Positions 26,551-36,343 of a stretch of 64,000 bases of DNA are shown one piece after another. The number at the start of each line of letters is the position of its first letter. Within the stretch, counting starts at the first letter, position 1. This DNA is from Yoonia ponticola (GTDB lineage: Bacteria; Pseudomonadota; Alphaproteobacteria; Rhodobacterales; Rhodobacteraceae). The notes beneath the pieces were generated by a model. The model made no database searches, was not told the DNA's origin, and saw only the letters and a program-made list of their open reading frames with translations. Position numbers and translations under genes: made by a program. The stretch lies in the NCBI RefSeq assembly GCF_014199395.1, contig NZ_JACIJM010000005.1:248001-312000 (forward strand). Reading direction: 5' to 3'.

Positions 26551-28149
26551 ATGTTGAACTACCTAAAGCTTATTGCGTTAGGCATCGTTATTTTGTTTTC
26601 AGCCGTCGCGTCGAGTTACGCGCGGGATTTGGCGTATCAAGTCCATGCTGTGTTAATCATGATCGTCGCGTCGGGTTTGTTTTTCTGGACGCTGCGCCAG
26701 ACGGACGAGCCTGTCGTTTACGTTGACACCAATGGCTACATGGACGGCGTGATCCGCGCTGGCGTGATTGCTACGGGGTTCTGGGGCTGTGTCGGGTTCT
26801 TGGTGGGTGTTGTCATCGCGTTTCAACTCGCCTTTCCAGTGCTGAACATTGAATGGGCGCAACCCTACGCCAACTTTGGTCGCCTACGCCCACTGCACAC
26901 CAGTGCGGTGATTTTTGCGTTTGGTGGCAATGCTTTGATCATGTCGTCGTTTTATGTGGTTCAACGCACGTCGGGGTCGCGCCTGTGGGGCGGCAACCTC
27001 GCGTGGTTCGTCTTTTGGGGCTACAACCTCTTCATTATTTTGGCGGCAACTGGCTATGTGCTGGGGTCCACCCAGTCCAAAGAATACGCAGAGCCGGAAT
27101 GGTACGTAGATATTTGGTTAACCATCGTTTGGGTCGCCTATCTGGTCGTCTACTTAGGTACGATCTTCACCCGCAAGGAAAAGCACATCTACGTGGCGAA
27201 CTGGTTCTTCCTGAGCTTTATTGTCACTGTCGCCATGCTGCATATCGTCAACAACCTCTCGATCCCTGTGTCGATCTGGGGCAGCAAATCGGTCCAAGTC
27301 TTCGCCGGTGTCCAAGATGCCATGACGCAGTGGTGGTACGGCCATAACGCGGTTGGTTTCTTCCTGACGGCGGGTTTCCTCGGGATGATGTATTACTTCG
27401 TGCCGAAACAGGCAGGGCGTCCGGTTTATTCGTACAAACTGTCGATCATCCACTTTTGGGCGCTGATTTTCCTCTACATCTGGGCGGGCCCACACCACTT
27501 GCACTACACCGCTTTGCCAGACTGGGCGGCGACGCTGGGCATGGTGTTCTCGATCATCCTTTGGATGCCATCGTGGGGCGGTATGATTAACGGTCTGATG
27601 ACGCTGCAAGGCGCGTGGGACAAGCTGCGCACCGATCCGATTATCCGCATGATGGTTGTGTCACTGGCGTTCTACGGCATGTCCACTTTCGAAGGACCGA
27701 TGATGTCGATCCGCGCTGTGAACAGCCTGTCACATTATACTGACTGGACCATTGGTCACGTGCATTCTGGCGCGCTTGGCTGGAACGGGATGATCACTTT
27801 CGGGGCGATCTACTTTATGACGCCGCGACTGTGGGGTAAGGCGAGCATGTATTCGATGTCCGCAATCAACTGGCACTTCTGGTTGGCCACAATCGGCATC
27901 GTTTTATACGCCTCATCCATGTGGGTCAGCGGCATTATGGAAGGCCTGATGTGGCGCGAAGTTGATGCGCAAGGTTTCCTTGTGAACTCTTTCGCTGACA
28001 CCGTGACTGCAAAGTTCCCGATGTATGTGGTGCGTGGCTTGGGCGGGGTTCTGTATCTCGCTGGCGGCCTGATCATGGCGTGGAACATGTTTATGACCAT
28101 CCGGGGTGGCAAACACGTCACCGCCCCGGTCGGCGTCCCAGCAGAATAA
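26551..28149 (+). CDS. ccoN: cbb3 cytochrome c oxidase subunit I
   Basis: The 532-residue catalytic subunit, with twelve predicted helices, reducing oxygen with high affinity in the inner membrane. Heme and copper ligands are visible: His in [16 protein letters not shown], His in [15 protein letters not shown] (CuB), the pair in [15 protein letters not shown] (CuB) and His in [14 protein letters not shown] (hemes). The ATG at 26551, with AAGAGG eight bases ahead, gives the family N-terminus; the frame opening at 26518 adds an unsupported extension. It leads the ccoNOQP operon, 13 bases before ccoO. Confidence 0.97.
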   Translation: MLNYLKLIALGIVILFSAVASSYARDLAYQVHAVLIMIVASGLFFWTLRQTDEPVVYVDTNGYMDGVIRAGVIATGFWGCVGFLVGVVIAFQLAFPVLNIEWAQPYANFGRLRPLHTSAVIFAFGGNALIMSSFYVVQRTSGSRLWGGNLAWFVFWGYNLFIILAATGYVLGSTQSKEYAEPEWYVDIWLTIVWVAYLVVYLGTIFTRKEKHIYVANWFFLSFIVTVAMLHIVNNLSIPVSIWGSKSVQVFAGVQDAMTQWWYGHNAVGFFLTAGFLGMMYYFVPKQAGRPVYSYKLSIIHFWALIFLYIWAGPHHLHYTALPDWAATLGMVFSIILWMPSWGGMINGLMTLQGAWDKLRTDPIIRMMVVSLAFYGMSTFEGPMMSIRAVNSLSHYTDWTIGHVHSGALGWNGMITFGAIYFMTPRLWGKASMYSMSAINWHFWLATIGIVLYASSMWVSGIMEGLMWREVDAQGFLVNSFADTVTAKFPMYVVRGLGGVLYLAGGLIMAWNMFMTIRGGKHVTAPVGVPAE

Positions 28150-28162
28150 AGGAGCCGCAGAT

Positions 28163-28987
28163 ATGGCTAATAATACAAAAATACCGGACGCTGCTGATGA
28201 TCCCAAGGTCAAGACATTATCTGACCTGCCCGATCACGTTCCGAACGAGTTGCCGCATCAAACCGGTTTTCTCAATAGGCACCAAATTCTGGAACGCAGC
28301 CCGACATTGCTACTGATCGGCTCATTCCTTGTGGTGACGATCGGTGGGATCGTGGAAATTGTGCCGCTGTTCTACTTGGAAAACACCATCGAAGAAGTCG
28401 AAGGGGTGCGCCCATATTCACCTCTCGAATTGACGGGTCGGGACATCTACGTGCGTGAAGGATGCTACAACTGTCACAGCCAGATGATCCGTCCGATGCG
28501 CGACGAGGTGGAACGCTACGGGCATTATTCATTGGCTGCAGAGTCGATGTATGACCACCCGTTCCAATGGGGGTCAAAGCGGACCGGACCTGATGTGGCC
28601 CGTGTCGGTGGGCGGTATTCTGACGCTTGGCACGTGGATCACTTGATTGATCCGCAGTCCGTTGTGCCGGAATCGATCATGCCGAAATATGCGTTCCTCA
28701 TGGAGACAACACTCGACGGCGAATATGTCCAAGACCTGATGGAAACCCACCGTATGGTCGGGGTTCCCTACACCGACGACATGATCGCCAACGCACGCGC
28801 CGACTTTGTCGCCCAAGCGGATTACGACAGCGATTGGGATGATCTGATTGCGCGTTATCCAAAGGCGGTTGTCAGCAACTTTGACGGGCAACCGGAACTG
28901 ACCGAGATGGATGCGCTTGTGGCATATCTTCAGATGTTGGGCACGTTGGTCGATTTCTCGACATTCACACCAGACGCAAGCCGCTAA
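28163..28987 (+). CDS. ccoO: cbb3 oxidase cytochrome c subunit II
   Basis: A 274-residue membrane-anchored monoheme cytochrome. One N-terminal helix ([24 protein letters not shown]) precedes the heme motif CYNCH in [15 protein letters not shown], and the axial Met is in [10 protein letters not shown]. It carries electrons from CcoP to CcoN. GGAGCCGCAGAT before ATG 28163 supports the start; the longer frame overlaps ccoN without support. Confidence 0.96.
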   Translation: MANNTKIPDAADDPKVKTLSDLPDHVPNELPHQTGFLNRHQILERSPTLLLIGSFLVVTIGGIVEIVPLFYLENTIEEVEGVRPYSPLELTGRDIYVREGCYNCHSQMIRPMRDEVERYGHYSLAAESMYDHPFQWGSKRTGPDVARVGGRYSDAWHVDHLIDPQSVVPESIMPKYAFLMETTLDGEYVQDLMETHRMVGVPYTDDMIANARADFVAQADYDSDWDDLIARYPKAVVSNFDGQPELTEMDALVAYLQMLGTLVDFSTFTPDASR

Positions 28988-28998
28988 GGAGACGGATC

Positions 28999-29199
28999 AT
29001 GGATACATATTCTTTCTTGCGCCAACTGGCCGATAGCTGGGCTTTGCTTGCGTTAACGTTGTTCTTTTTGGGCACAATCGTTTGGGCGTTTCGCCCCGGT
29101 AGCCGCGATGTTCACAATGACGTCGCTGACATCCCGTTTCGCAATGAAACTGTGCCGGTCGATGACGCAGACACGCCAGACACGGGGGCAAAATCATGA
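28999..29199 (+). CDS. ccoQ: cbb3 oxidase subunit CcoQ
   Basis: A 66-residue single-helix protein (DSWALLALTLFFLGTIVWAFRPGSR) which stabilises the cbb3 complex. GGAG precedes the ATG. It lies between ccoO and ccoP, overlapping ccoP by ATGA, the standard order. Confidence 0.95.
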   Translation: MDTYSFLRQLADSWALLALTLFFLGTIVWAFRPGSRDVHNDVADIPFRNETVPVDDADTPDTGAKS

Positions 29200-30071
29200 G
29201 CGATCCGAAAAAACACCAAGATATCGACAAAGAAACTGGCGTCGAGACAACGGGTCACGAATGGGACGGCATCAAAGAACTGAACAACCCGTTGCCGCGC
29301 TGGTGGCTGTGGACCTTCTATCTGTGCATCGTTTGGGGCGTCGGCTACATGATTGCCTACCCCGCGTGGCCACTGATCAACGGGGCTACCGCTGGCGTGT
29401 TGGGCTATTCCACACGGGGCGAAGTTGCAGCCGAAATTGACCGCTACAAAGAGCAAAACGCGGATTTGACCTCGGCCTTGGCTGCGGTGGAACTCGCGTC
29501 TCTGGGCGATGACGAAGCTCTGAACCGCTTTGCTGTTGCGGCAGGCGGGGCCGTATTCCGGACCAATTGTTCGCAGTGCCACGGTTCTGGTGCGGCGGGG
29601 GCAAAAGGCTACCCGAACCTTCTGGACGATGATTGGCTCTGGGGCGGGACTATTGACGATATCGCCTACACCGTGAACCACGGCATCCGAAACGAGACCG
29701 ATCTGGACGCGCATTGGTCACAGATGCCAGCTTTCGGTGATGTTCTTGAGAAAGAAGAGATTTCTCAGGTCGTCCACTATGTGATGTCGCTGTCCTCGAC
29801 GGAACATGACGCGACATTGGCCACCGCAGGTGCCGTGATCTTCGACGAACAATGCAGTTCTTGCCACGGTGTAAATGCCGAAGGTGATACCAGCATGGGT
29901 GCGCCGAACCTTGGCGATGCGATCTGGCTTTACGGCGGCGACGAGGCGACTTTGACCGAAACCGTCACCTATTCGCGGTTTGGCGTCATGCCTGCATGGG
30001 GCCCGCGTTTGACACCCTCTGATGTGAACGCTGTTGCGGCCTACGTGCATCAACTTGGTGGTGGCGAATAG
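29196..30071 (+). CDS. ccoP: cbb3 oxidase diheme cytochrome c subunit III
   Basis: A 291-residue diheme cytochrome with one membrane helix (WWLWTFYLCIVWGVGYMIAY) and two CxxCH hemes (CSQCHG and CSSCHG). It accepts electrons from soluble cytochrome c. The N-terminal part HEWDGIKELNNPLPRWWLW is diagnostic. It overlaps ccoQ by ATGA. A long inverted repeat (GGCTGTG and CACAGCC, near 30118-30153) follows the stop but lacks a clear U tract, so termination here is unproven. Confidence 0.97.
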   Translation: MSDPKKHQDIDKETGVETTGHEWDGIKELNNPLPRWWLWTFYLCIVWGVGYMIAYPAWPLINGATAGVLGYSTRGEVAAEIDRYKEQNADLTSALAAVELASLGDDEALNRFAVAAGGAVFRTNCSQCHGSGAAGAKGYPNLLDDDWLWGGTIDDIAYTVNHGIRNETDLDAHWSQMPAFGDVLEKEEISQVVHYVMSLSSTEHDATLATAGAVIFDEQCSSCHGVNAEGDTSMGAPNLGDAIWLYGGDEATLTETVTYSRFGVMPAWGPRLTPSDVNAVAAYVHQLGGGE

Positions 30072-30260
30072 CCGCGATCTAACACAGATAGCCCCGCGTG
30101 GTGTAGTTCCCGCGTGAAGGCTGTGTCGCCTCCGGTCCTGTTCGCACAGCCGGGGGCGATTTCATTTTGTGCAACAGGTCATCATAGGTGCAAGCTTACG
30201 CCTTTTTCGCGCTGCATTTGCAAGGTACGAGGGCCAAAGTTCTCTCGAAAGGCCCGTATT

Positions 30261-30857
30261 ATGCGTATTCTTCCAGTTTCAGTACTGCTCTTATCAGCTG
30301 CCGCGATGTCAGCATGCGAAACAACACAAGATCAGGCAACGATGTCGGGCTTTACCTCGCCATCCTCAACAGGTCGGATTTCCGGTGACTTATCTGGCAA
30401 CCCGGTTGTGCCGATCATTGATGAAGACGGCGACGGCTTCTCGTTCACGGCTGGTAGCGTCAGTGGCGAAGGCCTCAAAGCGGTTGCTGGGTTGGTTGCT
30501 GGAACCGACGTGTCGTTCCGGCCAAGTGTTGGGTCAGCAAGCTACGACGGGGTATATGCGTTGACATATGTCGATGATATTTCGTTGGACAACGGCTATA
30601 TCAGAGGGGAACGCGATGCGACCTCTGGTGCAATAACGCTGACGGCTGACTTTGCGCGGGGAACGCTGGTCAGTTCGAATAGTCCTGTCACCGTGAACGG
30701 CAAATTGGATGGACGAGATCTGTCCGGCACAGTCAGTTATCGCGGTGTGAATGGCCAGCTCGACGGTCTGGTCGGTGGCGATAAAACCGTTGGCGCATTC
30801 CACGGTAACAACGCGAACCTGATTTACGCGGGTGGTTTCATTGCCTATCGCGAATAG
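30261..30857 (+). CDS. TbpB-like beta-barrel surface lipoprotein
   Basis: A 198-residue lipoprotein with a signal peptide ending AAAMSAC (Cys about 17). The mature part resembles the small beta-barrel of transferrin-binding-protein-like solute binding proteins. Its C-terminus is GLVGGDKTVGAFHGNNANLIYAGGFIAYRE, similar to the GGxFFG-type barrel end. The ATG at 30261 is chosen for the signal peptide; AAAGG is upstream. It is inserted between ccoP and ccoG and may share their expression or have its own promoter. Ligand and role are unknown. Confidence 0.7.
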   Translation: MRILPVSVLLLSAAAMSACETTQDQATMSGFTSPSSTGRISGDLSGNPVVPIIDEDGDGFSFTAGSVSGEGLKAVAGLVAGTDVSFRPSVGSASYDGVYALTYVDDISLDNGYIRGERDATSGAITLTADFARGTLVSSNSPVTVNGKLDGRDLSGTVSYRGVNGQLDGLVGGDKTVGAFHGNNANLIYAGGFIAYRE

Positions 30858-30858
30858 T

Positions 30859-30872
30859 TTGATTCAGGTCAA
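30859..30872 (+). promoter_or_regulatory. FNR box upstream of ccoG
   Basis: TTGATTCAGGTCAA fits the FNR consensus at both halves. It lies 56 bases before the ccoG start, so a class II promoter starting near 30907 is likely. It overlaps the end of the preceding gene. Confidence 0.8.
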
Positions 30873-30928
30873 AGCCGCCTAACGTCTGATCCTGTCTAGT
30901 AACCTTGCGAACAGGTTAGGACGAACAG

Positions 30929-32341
30929 ATGACGACTCCCCAACCCCCGAAATTATTTGCGCCGCAGGAACCCATATTCCCGCGGCGTGTTTCCGGTTTT
31001 TTCCGCACGCTCAAGTGGTGGATTATGGCCGTGACCTTGGGCATCTACTACCTAACCCCATGGATACGCTGGGATCGTGGTCCGGCACTGCCTGACCAAG
31101 CGGTCTTGATCGATATGGCGCATCGCCGTTTCTATTTCTTCTGGATCGAAATCTGGCCCCACGAATTCTACTTTGTCGCGGGCCTGTTGATTATGGCGGG
31201 CCTTGGCCTGTTCTTGTTCACATCGGCGCTGGGCCGTGTGTGGTGCGGATACGCATGTCCGCAAACGGTGTGGACCGATCTATTTATCCTTGTCGAACGC
31301 TGGATCGAAGGCGACCGGAACGCCCGTGTTCGTCTGTGGAAGGCGGATTGGAATTTTAAAAAGTGGCGGATGCGGATCACCAAATGGGCGGTCTGGCTGT
31401 TGATTGCGATCGCGACAGGTGGGGCGTGGGTGTTCTACTTTACGGACGCGCCAACGCTGGCGCGCGACCTTGTTGCGGGCACGGCCCATCCGGTCGCGTA
31501 TTCCACCATCGCCGTGTTAACCGCGACGACATTCGTTTTTGGCGGTTTCATGCGCGAGCAGATTTGCATCTACATGTGCCCTTGGCCGCGGATCCAAGGC
31601 GCTATGATGGATGACGATACGCTGACCGTTGCCTACCGCGACTGGCGGGGCGAACCGCGTGCGAAAAAACGCCTCGAAGGGACCGGCGATTGCATCGATT
31701 GCATGGCTTGCGTCAATGTCTGTCCGATGGGCATCGACATTCGCGAAGGCCAGCAGATGGAGTGTATCACTTGTGCGCTGTGTATTGATGCTTGCGACGA
31801 TGTGATGGCCAAGATCGGCAAGGCGCGCGGCTTGATCGACTACCTCGCACTGGCTGACGAGCCTGAAGAACGCGCTGGCAAACCGCCGAAACCGGTGTGG
31901 AAACACGTACTACGCACCCGTACCGTTCTCTACACGACGCTCTGGTCGCTGATCGGTTTTGGATTGGTCTTTGCACTGTTCATTCGCGCCGACATTGACC
32001 TGACCGTAGAACCTGTTCGCAATCCGCAATACATCGTGATGTCAGACGGTTCGGTGCGCAATACCTACACGCTACGCTTGCGCAACAAACATGGCGAGCC
32101 ACGTGATTTTGAAATCTCGCTGACGTCCGACGCCGCTTTACAGTTGTCGCTTGAGGGGTTCGACACGAACGTCATGACCGTCGCCCCTGACAGCACGACC
32201 CAAGCACGGGTCTACGTGATTTCAGCGCCGCAAGACGCGGCAGCAACGGCGGGAACCACAGCGCTTCGGCTTTGGGTTGAGGACGTGGAAAGCGGCGAGC
32301 GCGCACACCGCGACACCGTATTTAATGGAAAGGATCAATGA
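30929..32341 (+). CDS. ccoG: cbb3 oxidase assembly ferredoxin-type protein
   Basis: A 470-residue membrane protein needed to supply copper to the cbb3 oxidase. Several membrane helices surround conserved cysteines (GYACPQTVWTDLF and EQICIYMCPWPRIQ). Two 4Fe-4S motifs (CIDCMACVNVCP and CITCALCIDACDD) lie in the middle. The C-terminal Ig-like periplasmic domain (about 360-465) is also present. It reduces Cu(II) for delivery to CcoN, from family knowledge. It is also named fixG or rdxB. It overlaps ccoH. Confidence 0.96.
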   Translation: MTTPQPPKLFAPQEPIFPRRVSGFFRTLKWWIMAVTLGIYYLTPWIRWDRGPALPDQAVLIDMAHRRFYFFWIEIWPHEFYFVAGLLIMAGLGLFLFTSALGRVWCGYACPQTVWTDLFILVERWIEGDRNARVRLWKADWNFKKWRMRITKWAVWLLIAIATGGAWVFYFTDAPTLARDLVAGTAHPVAYSTIAVLTATTFVFGGFMREQICIYMCPWPRIQGAMMDDDTLTVAYRDWRGEPRAKKRLEGTGDCIDCMACVNVCPMGIDIREGQQMECITCALCIDACDDVMAKIGKARGLIDYLALADEPEERAGKPPKPVWKHVLRTRTVLYTTLWSLIGFGLVFALFIRADIDLTVEPVRNPQYIVMSDGSVRNTYTLRLRNKHGEPRDFEISLTSDAALQLSLEGFDTNVMTVAPDSTTQARVYVISAPQDAAATAGTTALRLWVEDVESGERAHRDTVFNGKDQ

Positions 32342-32805
32342 TGACCGCGACCACAGGAAAACCGCTGACCGGACGCAAGGTTCTGTTGATTATGTGTTCG
32401 GCGTTCGCGGTCATTATCGGCGTGAACCTGACATTGGCGTACAAAGCCGTGTCCACTTTCCCAGGCTTGGAGACCAAGAATTCCTACGTGTCCAGCCAGA
32501 CGTTTGACGCCAATCGCGCCGCCCAAGAGGCGCTGAACTGGGACGTCGCAGCTTTTGTCGAGGCAGGTCAATTGCGCCTCAGCATCATGCAAGACGGTGT
32601 GCCGGTTGTGGTCGATATCCAGTCTGCCGTTTTGGGGCGTGCCACAAATGTCGCCCAAGACCAGACCCCTGTTTTGGCATTCGACGGGCAGCATTACGTC
32701 GCACCTGTTTCGCTCGCCAAGGGGAACTGGAACTTGCGGCTGGTGGCGCTTGCTGAAGACGGGACAACGTTCCAGCAACGGATCATCGTCAGGACCCAAG
32801 AATGA
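32338..32805 (+). CDS. ccoH: cbb3 oxidase assembly protein CcoH
   Basis: A 155-residue FixH-family protein with one N-terminal helix (KVLLIMCSAFAVIIGVNLTLAYKAV) and a periplasmic part containing the characteristic FPGLETKNSYVSSQTFDANRAAQEAL. It takes part in maturation of the oxidase. The start overlaps the ccoG stop, and its stop overlaps ccoI by ATGA. Confidence 0.93.
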   Translation: MMTATTGKPLTGRKVLLIMCSAFAVIIGVNLTLAYKAVSTFPGLETKNSYVSSQTFDANRAAQEALNWDVAAFVEAGQLRLSIMQDGVPVVVDIQSAVLGRATNVAQDQTPVLAFDGQHYVAPVSLAKGNWNLRLVALAEDGTTFQQRIIVRTQE

Positions 32806-34946
32806 GCATTTCGGCCTGCCCAGCCTGCAGCGCTGCCCCTTTGGCGCAATCGGTTGCTGCCACATCAGCGGGGCAGGGCGATCTAATCTTGTCGCTGCCG
32901 GAAATTCATTGTGCAGCGTGCATCGGCGGGGTCGAACGCGCCTTGCAGACCGTGCCGGGGGTCAATTCCTCGCGCGTAAACCTAAGCCGCAAGCGCGTTG
33001 TGATCGACGCGCCAGATGTGTCGCCAGAGACCGCGATCAATGCGCTGGCAGATGCTGGATACACGGCGCTAGAGCTGGACAGCACGCTGCTGGAAAGCGC
33101 TGATCGTGACGTGCAAGGCCGCGCGATGATGTTGCGTTTGGCCGTCGCGGGCTTTGCGATGATGAACGTGATGTTGTTCTCGGTCGCCGTCTGGTCTGGG
33201 GCCGCCGAGGCCACCCAAGTCATGTTCCACTGGATTTCAGCCGCTATCGCCGTGCCTGCCTTGGCGTTTTCCGCGCAGGTGTTTTTCAAACATGCGTGGT
33301 CGGCGCTGCGTGTGGGCCGCTTGAACATGGATGTGCCGATCTCGCTGGCGATCATTTTGGCGGCGGGCATGTCGGTCTACGAGACCACGCAAGGCGGCGA
33401 CCATGTCTATTTCGACGCGGCGCTGTCGCTGACGTTTTTCTTGCTGATCGGGCGGTATCTTGACCACCGGACACGCATGGCGGCACGGTCGGCGGCGCAA
33501 GAACTCAGCGCATTAGAAGTCCCGCGTGCGACAAAACTGATCGAGGGAAAACCGACGACAGTGAATGTCGCGGATTTAGCCGTTGGCGACGCGATTGTAG
33601 TGCATTCTGGGATGCGCGTGCCTGTGGACGGCGTCGTGACCAATGGGCGATCAGAAGCAGATCGTTCGTTTCTCACTGGCGAAAGCATGCCGCTGGACGT
33701 CGGGCCGGGCGATGTGGTCGCTGCGGGCGACGTTAACCTGTCCGGCCCGTTAACCATCAACGTCACAGCGGTTGGCGAAGACACAACATTGCGCCAGATG
33801 GCGGTCTTGGTTGAATTGGCCGAAGGGGCGCGCAACCGCTACACGGCGCTTGCGGACCGTGCTGCGCGGATTTACGCGCCCGCCGTGCATTTACTGGCGT
33901 TCGTGACCTTTGCTGGTTGGATTATCGCGTCCGGCGACATGGTTCTGTCGCTGAATATCGCGATTTCGGTGCTCATCATTACCTGCCCATGCGCGCTGGG
34001 CCTCGCGGTGCCTGCGGTGATGACTGCGGCGTCTGGGCGCTTGTTCCGCCGTGGTTTATTGGTGAAAAACGGCACCGCGATTGAACGCATGGCCGAAGTC
34101 GACACGGTGGTTTTCGACAAAACCGGCACCTTGACCCAAGGCGTCGCACGGATCGACACGGATGTGCTGACGCCGGACCAAATGTCAGTTTTGGCCGCCT
34201 TGTGCGCGGGATCAAGTCATCCGGTATCGCGAGCAATTGTCGCGGCGATGCCTGCCGATGTAATCGCAGCGCCTGTTGTTGATATCCGCGAAGCTGCAGG
34301 TCTAGGCGTCGAAGGCGTGTGGAACGGTAAAATCGTCCGTGTTGGCCGCGCAGAGTGGGTTGGCGCAGAACGATCACCAGCGCTGTCCATCGGTCACAAT
34401 AATCCAGTGACGCTGAATTTCGTCGAGACCTTGCGCGATGGGGCGGTGGACGCGGTGACGCGGCTTAAGGCGGCTGGATATAACGTCGCGGTGTTCACCG
34501 GAGATACGGCAAATGCCGCCCAGAAACTTGCCACGCAGCTCAACATCACCGATGTGCGCTCTGATATGCGTCCCGAAGAAAAGCTGGCTGCGATCACTGA
34601 CATGACGCGCGACGGCAAACACGTGTTGATGGTCGGGGACGGCTTGAACGACACGGCGGCCTTGGCGGCGGCCCATGCATCAATGTCGCCCGCGTCTGCG
34701 TTGGATGCGTCACGCGCTGCATCAGATATCGTGCTATTGGGCCGTTCTTTGGCTGAAATCCCTGATGCGGTGGCGACTGGCAAATCCGCCCGCGCCCGCG
34801 TCATCGAGAATTTTGCAATTGCTGCGGGCTACAATATGATTGCGATCCCGATTGCGGTTGCAGGCTTTGCGACCCCCTTGGCGGCGGCCGTTGCGATGTC
34901 GGTCTCGTCCATTACTGTGCTTCTCAATGCGTTAAGATTAAGGTGA
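32802..34946 (+). CDS. ccoI: copper P1B-type ATPase of cbb3 assembly
   Basis: A 714-residue copper-exporting ATPase supplying copper for the oxidase. It has an N-terminal Cys pair (CPACSAAP), a heavy-metal domain with HCAACIGGVERAL, and the metal-channel motif CPCALGLAVPAV. The phosphorylation Asp is in FDKTGTLTQG, and the hinge motif is MVGDGLNDTAALAAA. It sits in the inner membrane with about eight helices. It is also called fixI. It overlaps ccoH and is followed four bases later by ccoS. Confidence 0.96.
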   Translation: MSISACPACSAAPLAQSVAATSAGQGDLILSLPEIHCAACIGGVERALQTVPGVNSSRVNLSRKRVVIDAPDVSPETAINALADAGYTALELDSTLLESADRDVQGRAMMLRLAVAGFAMMNVMLFSVAVWSGAAEATQVMFHWISAAIAVPALAFSAQVFFKHAWSALRVGRLNMDVPISLAIILAAGMSVYETTQGGDHVYFDAALSLTFFLLIGRYLDHRTRMAARSAAQELSALEVPRATKLIEGKPTTVNVADLAVGDAIVVHSGMRVPVDGVVTNGRSEADRSFLTGESMPLDVGPGDVVAAGDVNLSGPLTINVTAVGEDTTLRQMAVLVELAEGARNRYTALADRAARIYAPAVHLLAFVTFAGWIIASGDMVLSLNIAISVLIITCPCALGLAVPAVMTAASGRLFRRGLLVKNGTAIERMAEVDTVVFDKTGTLTQGVARIDTDVLTPDQMSVLAALCAGSSHPVSRAIVAAMPADVIAAPVVDIREAAGLGVEGVWNGKIVRVGRAEWVGAERSPALSIGHNNPVTLNFVETLRDGAVDAVTRLKAAGYNVAVFTGDTANAAQKLATQLNITDVRSDMRPEEKLAAITDMTRDGKHVLMVGDGLNDTAALAAAHASMSPASALDASRAASDIVLLGRSLAEIPDAVATGKSARARVIENFAIAAGYNMIAIPIAVAGFATPLAAAVAMSVSSITVLLNALRLR

Positions 34947-34950
34947 TCTG

Positions 34951-35139
34951 ATGAATGTGCTTATTGTCCTCGTCCCCGTTTCGTTGGTCCTCGCAATCAC
35001 GGGTTTGCTGACCTTCTTGTGGACGCTAAAGAGCGAACAATACGACGATCTGGACGGGGATGCGTGGCGGATATTGGTCGAGGACGAGACTATTTCGCCA
35101 CCGGACACAACCACAACGGACCAGTCGGACGCAGCGTGA
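34951..35139 (+). CDS. ccoS: cbb3 oxidase maturation protein CcoS
   Basis: A 62-residue single-helix protein starting MNVLIVLVPVSLVLAITGLLTFLWTL, then SEQYDDLDGDAWRIL, the typical CcoS pattern. It is required for cofactor insertion. Its last 50 bases overlap the end of the convergent P450 gene, an unusually long tail-to-tail overlap, because its C-terminal tail (DTTTTDQSDAA) extends beyond the conserved part. Confidence 0.92.
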   Translation: MNVLIVLVPVSLVLAITGLLTFLWTLKSEQYDDLDGDAWRILVEDETISPPDTTTTDQSDAA

Positions 35140-36343
35140 TACCGGGGTCAACGGCTGGTGTTTGGCCTGTTGGGTGCAGGCGGAACTGGGCATAGACGTG
35201 TGCGATCACCTCTGACGCAATTGCACGGGCCATGTGCAGGCCAACGCAACGATGCTGACCTAATCCAAACGGGATATAAGCATGGCGATGGCGGTCGGTT
35301 TCCACCGCATGACGCGCTGGATCAAACCTGTCGGGATCGGTCCAGAAATCAGGATGGCGGTGGATAAGATACGGCGAAATCAAAACACTAGATCCACGTG
35401 GGATGTCAAATCCACCGATGGTATCCGCCGCGATTGCACGGCGTTCAACGATCCAGATCGACGGATATAGCCGGACGGCCTCTGCGAAGATATGCGCGGG
35501 ATCTTGTGTCTCAATGCCTGCATCGGGGCTCTGCGCCACGGCGTGAAACGCCCACGCCAGCGCATTTGCCGTTGTTTCGTGTCCGCCAAGCAGTAATGTC
35601 ACAGCCGCATCGCGCAACTCTTTGTCGTTCAACTGCGCATCGCCGTCAGCCTCGTGCGCCGCAAGCAGGCGGGACAGCAGATCGTCGGGTGCATCGATCT
35701 GTCTACGGCGCGTCGCGATTAACTCGAAAATAACGTCGCCAATGGTTTGCACCGCGTCTTTGAATGCGCGCTTGTGAAAAGCAGGCGAGATCATCGATGG
35801 GTCCAGCGGGGCTTGCAGTCTGCGCCACGTATCTTCGAGGATCACAGCAAGTGCGGCCTCGACCCGAGCGGCATCCACGCTTGACGAAAACAAAATGCGG
35901 GCAGAAATCGCGATGACGAGGTGCATCATTTCGCTCGCGACATCGATCTTGTCGGCAGTCCGCCAGCGATCCAGCATCGGTCCCATTTCGTCGCTGACGA
36001 TCGCAGATATATCCGTAAACATCTTGGGCTGGAAAATCGGTTGAATAAGCCGACGGTGCCGCGCCCAAGCATCTGCATTCGCTGACAGCAGGCTATCACC
36101 GCAAGTCGCGCGGATGCGTTCAACGCTGCGGGTGTTCTTGTCGTAGCGATCCGCATGGCGCGACAGGACATGCGTTATATGATCGGGGTGGTTCACGAGG
36201 TGCGCAGTGATCGGGCCAAAGCGCAGGCGCACAACGTCGCCATGATCGCGCGTCGCTTGCCACAACAGCCCAAGCGCGTCGGACGTGAAATCGGCAAGCG
36301 ATCCCCAGAAAAGGCTGCCTTTCGGGCCGGGTGCGCGCGTCAT
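35090..36343 (-). CDS. cytochrome P450
   Basis: A 417-residue heme monooxygenase. The I-helix oxygen-activation motif LLLGGHETTANALAW, the ExxR motif in FAEAVRLYPS and the heme-binding FGLGQHRCVGLHMAR with the proximal Cys are all present. Bacterial enzymes of this form are soluble and need a ferredoxin partner, which is not seen here. The ATG at 36343 overlaps the sulfotransferase stop by ATGA, so translation is coupled. The substrate is unknown; coupling suggests oxygenation followed by, or combined with, sulfation of one molecule. Confidence 0.92.
   Translation of the reverse strand: MTRAPGPKGSLFWGSLADFTSDALGLLWQATRDHGDVVRLRFGPITAHLVNHPDHITHVLSRHADRYDKNTRSVERIRATCGDSLLSANADAWARHRRLIQPIFQPKMFTDISAIVSDEMGPMLDRWRTADKIDVASEMMHLVIAISARILFSSSVDAARVEAALAVILEDTWRRLQAPLDPSMISPAFHKRAFKDAVQTIGDVIFELIATRRRQIDAPDDLLSRLLAAHEADGDAQLNDKELRDAAVTLLLGGHETTANALAWAFHAVAQSPDAGIETQDPAHIFAEAVRLYPSIWIVERRAIAADTIGGFDIPRGSSVLISPYLIHRHPDFWTDPDRFDPARHAVETDRHRHAYIPFGLGQHRCVGLHMARAIASEVIAHVYAQFRLHPTGQTPAVDPGITLRPTGPLWLCPVAK

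Noticed and set aside
30118-30153. Terminator after ccoP
   Set aside because: GGCTGTG and CACAGCC can pair, but the loop is about 20 bases and no U tract follows.
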